This document shows, in pieces, positions 1 through 5,272 of a stretch of 7,449 nt of DNA (position 1 is the stretch's first letter; every line of letters starts with the position of its first letter). The notes beneath the pieces are model-generated. The model saw nothing but the letters and a program-made list of their open reading frames with translations. It had not been told where the DNA came from and did no database searches. The position numbers and the translations under genes were made by a program. Source of the DNA: Cuniculiplasma sp. (GTDB lineage Archaea > Thermoplasmatota > Thermoplasmata > Thermoplasmatales > Thermoplasmataceae); contig JAGDXN010000046.1 in NCBI GenBank assembly GCA_023256455.1, forward strand, positions 29,328 to 36,776. The letters are read 5' to 3'.

Positions 1-365
1 TTCTTTTGCAGTTTTCTTCTTATATCATTAACCATGATTGTCCTGTCATACTGCCTGTATATGTCCTCAACTGTCTGATCATTGAGGAATTTGACAATTC
101 CCTTGGCCATGGCGGTCCTTGCAGCATCCACCTGGCCTGTCATTCCACCGCCCCTGACCTCAATCTCAACATCTATCTCCTTTGCCTTATCCCCAAGCAA
201 ACTGACAGGCTCCATGAGCTTATCTTTTAGAAGGGCTATGGGGAAAAGTTCAACAGGTGTTCCATTGATTATGAATCTCCCTGTTCCCTTTTTGGTATAG
301 GCCCTTGCAGTTGCAGTCTTTCTCTTCCCTGTTGTTATAACAACCTGTGGTGATTTATCACTCAA
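1..365 (-). CDS. rps9: 30S ribosomal protein S9 (archaeal type), 3' end cut by the window
   Basis: Small-subunit ribosomal protein of the uS9 family, whose basic C-terminal tail reaches the P-site tRNA. From the start proposed here, 121 codons are present and the C-terminal tail lies outside the window. Visible family marks are TTGKRKTATARA near the N terminus, the glycine-rich block VEVRGGGMTGQ-like segment (read as EIEVRGGGMTGQVDAAR), AMAKGIVKFLN, and RQYDRTMVNDIRRKL, where S9 proteins usually carry the conserved YDRT-type motif. The start chosen is TTG at 365-363, giving MSDKSPQVVITTGKRK. It overlaps the rpl13 stop by 8 bp and has a GAGGTG ribosome binding site at 373-378 with 7 nt spacing. 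No ATG or GTG in this frame lies upstream of the conserved TTGKRK block near that site. It is last of the visible rpl18e-rpl13-rps9 operon. Identity is secure; the start is well supported but unusual. Confidence 0.95.
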   Translation of the reverse strand, partial: MSDKSPQVVITTGKRKTATARAYTKKGTGRFIINGTPVELFPIALLKDKLMEPVSLLGDKAKEIDVEIEVRGGGMTGQVDAARTAMAKGIVKFLNDQTVEDIYRQYDRTIMVNDIRRKLQK

Positions 366-786
366 CCAGCTTCACCTCTCTTCCCATTGTTTTTGCAATA
401 TCTGCAAGCGTCACGTATCCACTCACCTTTTTATTCAATGCCTTCTCGAGAACTACCTTCTCTGCATCCTTGAATTCTGATGGAACACCATCATAAACGA
501 TGCATCTCCTCAGCGCCTCCTTCCCCCTTGTCGTTTTCTTTGGGAGCATATCACCTATGGATCTTTTAAGTATGGCCTTTGGAACCCTTGGATAGTAAGG
601 ACCCTTTCTCACGCTTCCGATATCCCTCCTTGTAAGGAATCTTTCAAGCACATATTTTCTCGAGCCCGTAACTACAGTTTTTGCAGCATTTACAATAATA
701 ATCTTATCCTCAGTATTCAGGAGATCCTTTGCAACAAGAGTTGAAAGTCTTCCATAAACACAGTTTGATGCGTCAATAATCTTCAT
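358..786 (-). CDS. rpl13: 50S ribosomal protein L13 (archaeal type)
   Basis: Large-subunit uL13 protein, an early-assembly protein of the 50S subunit. The 142-residue length fits archaeal L13. The sequence opens with the family pattern IIDASNCVYGRLSTLVAK and NAAKTVVTGSRK, followed by RRDIGSVRKGPYYPRVP, then the conserved block around residues 75-95 containing GDMLPKKTTRGKEALRR, and VYDGVPSEF, all typical of archaeal and eukaryotic L13/L13a. The ATG at 786-784 follows the rpl18e stop after 5 nt, with a GAGGT ribosome binding site overlapping that stop. It is the middle gene of rpl18e-rpl13-rps9, a standard archaeal ribosomal cluster. No anomaly was seen. Confidence 0.97.
   Translation of the reverse strand: MKIIDASNCVYGRLSTLVAKDLLNTEDKIIIVNAAKTVVTGSRKYVLERFLTRRDIGSVRKGPYYPRVPKAILKRSIGDMLPKKTTRGKEALRRCIVYDGVPSEFKDAEKVVLEKALNKKVSGYVTLADIAKTMGREVKLVE
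373..378 (-). promoter_or_regulatory. Ribosome binding site for rps9
   Basis: GAGGTG on the minus strand, inside the last codons of rpl13 and 7 nt before the TTG at 365-363. It supports this TTG as the rps9 start and implies translational coupling with rpl13. Confidence 0.65.
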
Positions 787-791
787 CCCAA

Positions 792-1160
792 TTACCTCAT
801 TATTTTAAGATTTGTACCCTTTGGTTCCTTATCAGCCATTACATCAAGAGGTATAAATTCTCCTCCAGCTTCAGCCATTTTCTTAAGTGCCTTTTCGCTT
901 ATGGACAGGGCTGAAACCCTGATCTTCTTTTCCACATATCCGCCGCCAAGAACCTTGCCTGGTACAATTACCGTGTCCCCATCCTCGGCAAGCTTTGATA
1001 TCTTTCCGATATTGATAGATGCATAATTTTTCCTTGAGCCTGCAAGCCTCTCGGCTATATCTCTCCACAGAGGAGTCTGGTTTTCCCTGGATACTTTGTT
1101 AAGGTGATCCACAGTCTCCCTTAGATTTAAATCTGTTTTATTTGATGTTTTAATTGACAT
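792..1160 (-). CDS. rpl18e: 50S ribosomal protein L18e
   Basis: Archaeal/eukaryotic large-subunit protein of the eL18/uL15 fold. Visible family marks: LWRDIAERLAGSRKN near residues 30-45, the stretch DGDTVIVPGKVLGGG in mid-protein (the hallmark VVVPGKVLG), then SISEKALKKMAEAGGE and a short basic end PKGTNLKIMR. The frame stays open upstream to a GTG at 1181-1179 (129 residues), with another ATG at 1169-1167, but I prefer ATG at 1160-1158, giving 122 residues starting MSIKTSNK. This matches the usual archaeal length, and a TATA-like ATTATTTATG centred about 26 bases upstream fits a leaderless transcript beginning at this ATG. It heads the rpl18e-rpl13-rps9 unit. In many archaea rpoD and rps11 lie just upstream of rpl18e; here trmJ does instead. 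Confidence 0.95.
   Translation of the reverse strand: MSIKTSNKTDLNLRETVDHLNKVSRENQTPLWRDIAERLAGSRKNYASINIGKISKLAEDGDTVIVPGKVLGGGYVEKKIRVSALSISEKALKKMAEAGGEFIPLDVMADKEPKGTNLKIMR
794..798 (-). promoter_or_regulatory. Ribosome binding site for rpl13
   Basis: GAGGT on the minus strand, 7 nt before the ATG at 786-784 and overlapping the rpl18e stop codon at 792-794, so rpl13 is probably coupled to rpl18e translation. Confidence 0.6.
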
Positions 1161-1180
1161 TTTGACCATCAGAATTGACA

Positions 1181-1190
1181 CATAAATAAT
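1181..1190 (-). promoter_or_regulatory. Putative TATA box for the rpl18e-rpl13-rps9 operon
   Basis: ATTATTTATG on the minus strand, in the short gap between trmJ and rpl18e. Its centre is about 26 bases upstream of the ATG at 1160, the normal archaeal TATA-to-start distance, so a leaderless mRNA is likely. Readthrough from trmJ is also possible, because no T-run follows trmJ. Confidence 0.45.
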
Positions 1191-1209
1191 CTGAGATTAA
1201 TAAGGTTTT

Positions 1210-1992
1210 TTACTTATCCTCTTTTAAAATGGATTCAACCATTTCCCTTTTCTTTTTTTCCACATCCTTCACATTCCTCATATCTATGGATGCAAGGTCA
1301 ATCTTCCTCAATATGCCCATTATCCTGTGAAATTCAGACCTGGAAAGAAATGCCCTTGAAAAGAGCCTTCTTAGCATTACCCTTGTTGAAGGTATTTTAT
1401 GCGCAGGGAAGTTAACCTTTCTGCTTATCTCCACTATTCTTTCCACAAGCACACCTATTTCATTGCCACTGGCCCTTTCCTTCTCAGGGAATTCAAATTC
1501 CTCCAGTTTCATCCCCTCATACATGATAAGGGTTGTGGCGTGGGAAAGGTTGTAAACAGGATAGTTTTCATTTCCTGGAATGGTTATGAAAAAATCGCAA
1601 TATTCCAGTTCCTCATTTCTCAGGCCATCCCCCTCCCTTCCCATCAGAATACATGTTTTCATATTTGGATCATAGTAGTTCTTCCAGAAAAAATCAGGTT
1701 TTACAGGGATTCTTCTGTAATCCTTCAGATTCATGGATGTAACGGAAGATGTACCCACCAGGATATCAAAATCCTCTCTCAATTCTCTCACTGATCTATA
1801 AAATTTGGTTCTGTCAAGAATATCAGATGCCTCCTTGGCCCTTGCATAGGCATCATCATCAATAAAAGAACAGCCCACAATATAAAGTTTGGAAAAATTT
1901 GTATTTTTCATCGACCTTGCGACTGCGCCTATATTTCCCTGTACTTCAGGTTCTGTAAGTGCAATCGAAACGTTTGAAAAATCAGGCTTCAT
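1210..1992 (-). CDS. trmJ: TrmJ-like tRNA (cytidine-32) 2'-O-methyltransferase, SPOUT family
   Basis: Predicted S-adenosylmethionine-dependent 2'-O-ribose methyltransferase of the SpoU/TrmJ branch. Archaeal TrmJ methylates C32 in the tRNA anticodon loop; the substrate here is inferred from family. The 260 residues show the three SPOUT motifs: motif 1 at residues 15-30 (EVQGNIGAVARSMKN, with R26 at the catalytic arginine position), motif 2 at 116-124 (LMGREGDGL), and motif 3 around 144-155 (YPVYNLSHATTL), which forms the trefoil knot and cofactor pocket. Residues about 178-260 make the helical C-terminal domain typical of TrmJ, with RVMLRRLFSRAFLSRSEF. The ATG at 1992-1990 overlaps the end of the FKBP gene by 11 bp, so the two are co-transcribed and probably translationally coupled. 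No strong ribosome binding site precedes it. The family call is firm; the exact target nucleotide is not shown. Confidence 0.9.
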   Translation of the reverse strand: MKPDFSNVSIALTEPEVQGNIGAVARSMKNTNFSKLYIVGCSFIDDDAYARAKEASDILDRTKFYRSVRELREDFDILVGTSSVTSMNLKDYRRIPVKPDFFWKNYYDPNMKTCILMGREGDGLRNEELEYCDFFITIPGNENYPVYNLSHATTLIMYEGMKLEEFEFPEKERASGNEIGVLVERIVEISRKVNFPAHKIPSTRVMLRRLFSRAFLSRSEFHRIMGILRKIDLASIDMRNVKDVEKKKREMVESILKEDK

Positions 1993-2740
1993 TTACCGCT
2001 TCTTTTTTGTCCCCTTCTTCCTTTACTTCCTCATTGCCCTTTGGTGTTTCTGCGGGGACCTCTTCGGCCTTTGGCTCGTACTTCTCTACGAGTGCCAATG
2101 TGTATTCCTTAAGATATTTTCTCGTACTTTCCACAACCCTGTACTTGGCGTCAAACCACTCTATGTTAAATCTGAACTCCTCAGGAACGTTAACATTTAT
2201 TTCCTTTCCTGATTCAGACACATCAAACTTCTCGGAACCGGGTGTGAAGTTCTGATCGATAAGGGCCTTTATCTTATCCTGTACGGAATCTATCTTTTCC
2301 ACTATTTTATATTTGTAATATACGTCCTTTCCTGACCATGGATGGTTATAATCAACAACAACTCTTCCTGGACTCACTGAAAGAACTCTGCCCCTCCTGT
2401 TGTTAATTCTTACTTCCTGGCCTGGGACAGGATCTATCTTATTTCTCTGGAACTCAGCGTATGTATGTACTCTAATATTCTTTGGGTCTCTTATACCATA
2501 GGCGTTCTCTGCCTTTATCTCGACTTCATTCTCATCGCCCGGGTTTGCCTTGAGCAAACTCTCATTTATCTCCTTAAAAATATCCTCTGAACCTACTATG
2601 AGTACACCCTCATTATACTTCTGCTCTGGATCATATATGTTATTTTCCTTTGCAAGTGCCTCGTTGTTAGTTGCAACAAGCTGTTTATCTGCTCCTATGC
2701 GCATTTCGAACGTAATTTTTACGAAATCTCCATTTTCCAT
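1982..2740 (-). CDS. Long archaeal FKBP-type (SlyD-like) peptidyl-prolyl isomerase/chaperone
   Basis: Cytosolic folding factor of the archaeal long-FKBP class (252 residues, related to the roughly 26 kDa methanogen FKBPs); no signal peptide or membrane segment. Residues 1-85 and 128-150 form the FKBP fold: GDFVKITFEMRI, the IVGSEDIFKEINESLL stretch, AYGIRDP around residue 80, and VVDYNHPWSGKDVYYKYKIVEKI, which carries the NHP-x-x-GK pattern. The inserted flap (IF) domain is at about 88-128. Residues 150-220 form the conserved extra C-terminal domain of long archaeal FKBPs. The last 30 residues are a Glu/Lys/Pro-rich, probably disordered tail. The catalytic-pocket Phe-Asp pair seen in active FKBPs appears as V22-A23, so isomerase activity may be reduced. 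ATG at 2740 has a GGTGAT ribosome binding site. It is the first gene of an FKBP-trmJ pair. Confidence 0.9.
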   Translation of the reverse strand: MENGDFVKITFEMRIGADKQLVATNNEALAKENNIYDPEQKYNEGVLIVGSEDIFKEINESLLKANPGDENEVEIKAENAYGIRDPKNIRVHTYAEFQRNKIDPVPGQEVRINNRRGRVLSVSPGRVVVDYNHPWSGKDVYYKYKIVEKIDSVQDKIKALIDQNFTPGSEKFDVSESGKEINVNVPEEFRFNIEWFDAKYRVVESTRKYLKEYTLALVEKYEPKAEEVPAETPKGNEEVKEEGDKKEAVNEA

Positions 2741-2743
2741 TAT

Positions 2744-2749
2744 ATCACC
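2744..2749 (-). promoter_or_regulatory. Ribosome binding site for the FKBP gene
   Basis: GGTGAT on the minus strand just upstream of ATG 2740-2738. It matches the archaeal anti-Shine-Dalgarno complement (GGAGGTGATC), so this first gene of its unit has a short leader rather than a leaderless start. Confidence 0.6.
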
Positions 2750-2776
2750 GGAATAAGTTATAGGTAATTTAGGATA

Positions 2777-2786
2777 ATATTTAAAA
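2777..2786 (-). promoter_or_regulatory. Putative TATA box for the FKBP-trmJ operon
   Basis: TTTTAAATAT on the minus strand. Transcription would begin about 25 bases downstream, near 2756, giving a roughly 16-nt leader that includes the GGTGAT site. A second A/T-rich palindrome (ATTTAAAT, 2827-2834) is an alternative box with a longer leader. Confidence 0.45.
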
Positions 2787-2820
2787 GTATTCTGTTTGTG
2801 AAGAAGACATGGATATTCTT

Positions 2821-2853
2821 TGAATGATTTAAATAATAAATATTATCTAAAAA
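2821..2853 (-). terminator. Possible U-rich terminator at the end of pyruvate kinase
   Basis: The minus strand has a T5 run at 2853-2849 just before the pyk stop, followed by an almost pure A/T stretch. A 6-bp A/T inverted repeat (ATAATA/TATTAT, 2833-2838 and 2841-2846) straddles the stop codon. Archaeal termination uses U-tracts, but this one is short, so the call is weak. Confidence 0.3.
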
Positions 2854-4522
2854 CAGAACCGATCTCTGCATCTATGTAAAGATCTGCCCCGTCGGGAGGT
2901 GTTTCAAATATGATTGCATTTGAAATGTATGTTTTTCCCCTGTTTCGAATAGTATTCAACACGGACCTTTCCACTCTTCCCGACAGGACAAAGGCAGAAT
3001 ATTTTTCTATCCATTCTTTGTCTGAAGAAATCTGAGAAAAATTGCCGATGAAAATTCCACCCTTTCCAGCCTTTCCTGAACAGGAATCTCCCCCTGGATA
3101 ACCTCTCGCAACCTGTTTCCCCACGTTGAGAAGGGAAACTCTTGATGTCCCAGAAAACATGTATCCCTGGTTTCCGGACACGAGAACCACCCTCTCACCT
3201 TTATTCAAAATTTTTGCCGACACCAGCTCATCCAGGATATCTTCCGGAGATGTGTCCTTCATAAAATTTGAAAGCACGTATGGCCTCACATCCCTGAGTA
3301 TGTTGATCTGACCTGCTGTCACAGTTGATCCCGTAACTCCAATTATTGTACAGCCTGGCCTCACAGAAGAAAGCATTCTTGCAGTGTTTCCTGATCCCGT
3401 CACAGCAACAATCCTGTGGGCCCTGGATTCCTGCGAAATGACTCTGGCAGCCCTTGCCATTGAATAGGTGATTCTGCTTCCATAGAAGTCCTCCGGTTCC
3501 GGATATACGGGAGAGTTGGCCTCCACAAATAGGGCTGTGTTCTTCAGTGTTTTTACGGCCTCTAGGGGGAATTTCCCAATGGCAGTTTCCTCTGAAAGCA
3601 TCAGGGCATCGGCGTCATCCAGTATGGCATTGGTGACATCGGATATTTCAGCCCTTGTAGCACTCTCATTTTCAACCATGCTTTCAAGCATCTGTGTGGC
3701 AACGATAGTGGAAACACCATAGCTGTGTGAATCCCTTATGATCTTTTTCTGGCTCATGGTAACTTCGTGCAAAGGCATTTCAACCCCAAGATCACCCCTT
3801 GCCACCATAAGGGAATCGGATGCCTGTATGATATCATGGAGATTTTTCATTGCCTGCTGGGTTTCGATCTTTGCCACTATCTTTGTATCCCCGCCTTTCT
3901 GTATGATCATATCATGCACACTGTCAATTTCATCCCTGCTCTGAACGAAGGACAGGGCGACAAACTCAATCCTGTTCTGGATGCTCATATCCAGATACAT
4001 TTTGTCCCTTTCCTGAAGTATTCCCAGGGGGATAAACCTGCCAGGAATATTCATCCTTGCCCTGTTCCTCAATGTGCCTGAGTTTTCTGCAACCACCGTG
4101 CACGTGGAACCGGATACTTTCCTGACTATGGTAGAAATCTTTCCATCCATGAAGAGTATCCTGTCGTTTTCCTGAACAATGGCCAGAATTCCCTTTACCT
4201 CAACCCTGATATCACTTCCCTTTTCCTCTCCAATTTTATATTCCTTACCCTCATCTATCTGAAGAACATCCCCGTTCAAAATGGCCCTGAGTTCTGGACC
4301 TTTAAGATCAACCATTATGGAAACTGTGAGAGAATGATCTTTTCTGAACTTCTCCCTTATGGATACAAGATATTCCAGTTCCTCTGGCTTGCTATGGGCC
4401 GTATTTAACCTGAAACATGAAACACCATTTCTGACCATTTCAAGAAGGGTGTTTTCATCTTTACATGCAGGACCGAAGGTTGCAACGATTTTCGTTCCTG
4501 GAAGATTTTCAATTTTTTCCAT
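2843..4522 (-). CDS. pyk: Pyruvate kinase with C-terminal PEP-utilizer-like extension
   Basis: Glycolytic enzyme transferring phosphate from phosphoenolpyruvate to ADP, giving pyruvate and ATP. At 559 residues it is about 80 longer than classical pyruvate kinases. The A domain barrel (about 1-75 and 162-338) has KIVATFGPA, R38-L-N40-T-A-H43, D72-LKGPELR, catalytic K218 in IVAKIET, metal ligands E220 and D244 in ARGDLGVE, T276 in ATQMLESM, and DVTNAILDDADALMLSEET. The B lid domain is about 78-160, and the C domain about 345-470. Residues 474-559 align by eye with the extra C-terminal sequence of Bacillus pyruvate kinases, itself like the PEP-utilizer mobile domain, ending DAEIGSVFR; the phospho-histidine position is S520. 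ATG at 4522 gives the expected short N terminus before KIVAT. The gene stands alone, divergent from the HTH regulator. Identity is firm; regulation and K+ dependence are open. Confidence 0.96.
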   Translation of the reverse strand: MEKIENLPGTKIVATFGPACKDENTLLEMVRNGVSCFRLNTAHSKPEELEYLVSIREKFRKDHSLTVSIMVDLKGPELRAILNGDVLQIDEGKEYKIGEEKGSDIRVEVKGILAIVQENDRILFMDGKISTIVRKVSGSTCTVVAENSGTLRNRARMNIPGRFIPLGILQERDKMYLDMSIQNRIEFVALSFVQSRDEIDSVHDMIIQKGGDTKIVAKIETQQAMKNLHDIIQASDSLMVARGDLGVEMPLHEVTMSQKKIIRDSHSYGVSTIVATQMLESMVENESATRAEISDVTNAILDDADALMLSEETAIGKFPLEAVKTLKNTALFVEANSPVYPEPEDFYGSRITYSMARAARVISQESRAHRIVAVTGSGNTARMLSSVRPGCTIIGVTGSTVTAGQINILRDVRPYVLSNFMKDTSPEDILDELVSAKILNKGERVVLVSGNQGYMFSGTSRVSLLNVGKQVARGYPGGDSCSGKAGKGGIFIGNFSQISSDKEWIEKYSAFVLSGRVERSVLNTIRNRGKTYISNAIIFETPPDGADLYIDAEIGSVFR

Positions 4523-4540
4523 AGTTTATAATGCATCGAA

Positions 4541-4549
4541 CAATAAAAA
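4541..4549 (-). promoter_or_regulatory. Putative TATA box for pyruvate kinase
   Basis: TTTTTATTG on the minus strand about 20-27 bases upstream of the pyk ATG at 4522. The spacing suggests a leaderless transcript, and no GGAGG-like site precedes the ATG. A closer TTATAAAC (4523-4530) is A/T-rich too but would place the start inside the gene. Confidence 0.4.
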
Positions 4550-4552
4550 CTG

Positions 4553-4581
4553 TTTCCAATTTTCATTCCCATCACTGGAAA
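4553..4581. repeat. Short inverted repeat in the pyk/regulator divergent gap
   Basis: TTTCCA at 4553-4558 and TGGAAA at 4576-4581 form 6-bp inverted arms whose centres lie 23 bases apart, about two helical turns. The repeat sits just upstream of the pyk TATA-like box and could be an operator for a dimeric regulator, possibly the divergent HTH protein. Arms this short can occur by chance. Confidence 0.25.
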
Positions 4582-4623
4582 GATTTTCTGCCATTGACTT
4601 TTTTGTCCATTATTTTCTTTGAA

Positions 4624-4634
4624 AGTATTATATC
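4624..4634 (+). promoter_or_regulatory. Putative TATA box for the HTH regulator
   Basis: AGTATTATATC centred about 30 bases before ATG 4661. Transcription would start within a few bases of the ATG, and no Shine-Dalgarno site is seen, so a near-leaderless mRNA is likely. Confidence 0.45.
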
Positions 4635-4660
4635 CGATTTAGTCATTAGTTTTTGATAAT

Positions 4661-5272
4661 ATGGAATATCCCATTGAAGCTGTCATAGAGGTCGAGAGGG
4701 ATGACTGCAAAATTACAGAGGCCATAATGAGCATGGAAGGTGTCAAATCCATATCGAGGCTGAAGATTGAGCCGGAAGAGACACTGCACAGTGTTGAAAA
4801 GGAATCCTTCAACGAGAAGGATCTTATAATACTGAAAAGGCTCTCTTCCAAGGTTGCCAAGGCGGGCCAGAATAAGGTTTGGGTATATGGAAAGAGCTGT
4901 TCTGCCTGCAAGGCCATGGCCCTGAGTGATGCAGTCGTTATTTCAAGCCGATCCGTGGACAGGAAGAGAGTCCATTTTCGTGTACTTTTACAGAGCAGAG
5001 GTTCCCTCAGGAAATTAATCAGGGATCTGGAATCAAGAAACCTCAATCCAAAAATAATTGAAGGCCCGGAAGAGATGAAAAATGAAATGTCTGAAAGGGA
5101 GTTCAGTGTTTTGAAGATGTGTTACGACCTTGGCTACTTTGAAAATGAGAGGGATGCATCCCTCACTGAAATCGCCAAAATAATGGGCATATCCACATCT
5201 TCCCTTTCTGAAACACTCAGAAGGGCAATGAAAAAAATAGTTAAGGATTATTTGAAAAGCAAGCAGATTTAG
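4661..5272 (+). CDS. HTH_10 (bacterio-opsin activator-type) transcription regulator with CxxC motif
   Basis: Predicted archaeal DNA-binding regulator, 203 residues. Residues about 144-197 form the HTH_10 domain: SEREFSVLKMCYDLGYF, then LTEIAKIMGISTSSLSETLRRA as the helix-turn-helix (recognition helix about 178-190), matching the family pattern 'LT.rq.evL..AyelGYFd.PR...l.ela..lgiS.stlsehLRra'. The N-terminal part has two short beta-alpha-beta-like stretches (residues 4-36 and 104-133), suggesting an ACT/ferredoxin-like sensing region, and a CSAC motif at C80-C83, which could bind metal or sense redox state; this is inference. ATG at 4661 follows a TATA-like box with no ribosome binding site. 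It is the only plus-strand gene, divergent from pyk, and its stop overlaps that of the DAHP synthase gene. Its target genes are not shown; pyk and its own promoter are the nearest candidates. Confidence 0.85.
   Translation: MEYPIEAVIEVERDDCKITEAIMSMEGVKSISRLKIEPEETLHSVEKESFNEKDLIILKRLSSKVAKAGQNKVWVYGKSCSACKAMALSDAVVISSRSVDRKRVHFRVLLQSRGSLRKLIRDLESRNLNPKIIEGPEEMKNEMSEREFSVLKMCYDLGYFENERDASLTEIAKIMGISTSSLSETLRRAMKKIVKDYLKSKQI
5231..5237 (-). terminator. T7 tract downstream of the DAHP synthase stop
   Basis: Seven T on the minus strand, about 32-38 bases beyond the DAHP synthase stop codon and inside the 3' end of the HTH gene. It fits a U-tract terminator for the trp-aro operon. Confidence 0.45.

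Noticed and set aside
1161..1181. GTG start at 1181 or ATG at 1169 for L18e
   Set aside because: They would add 3-7 residues beyond the usual archaeal length and place the start too close to the TATA-like box; ATG 1160 fits better, though ATG 1169 cannot be fully excluded.
1399..1794. Open frame of 131 codons on the plus strand opposite trmJ
   Set aside because: It is antisense to a clear SPOUT methyltransferase, has no recognisable motif, promoter or ribosome binding site, and its composition is that of a shadow frame.
2741..2842. Possible small RNA or short gene between FKBP and pyruvate kinase
   Set aside because: About 100 A/T-rich bases with TATA-like boxes and a weak A/T inverted repeat; no stable hairpin or coding frame was seen beyond the promoter and pyk 3' region.
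3767..4081. Plus-strand open frame of 104 codons opposite pyruvate kinase
   Set aside because: Antisense to the conserved kinase barrel, no initiation signals and no family resemblance.
4639..5046. Minus-strand open frame of 135 codons opposite the HTH regulator
   Set aside because: Ser/Leu-rich shadow of the regulator; the plus-strand frame carries a recognised HTH domain and a promoter-like box.
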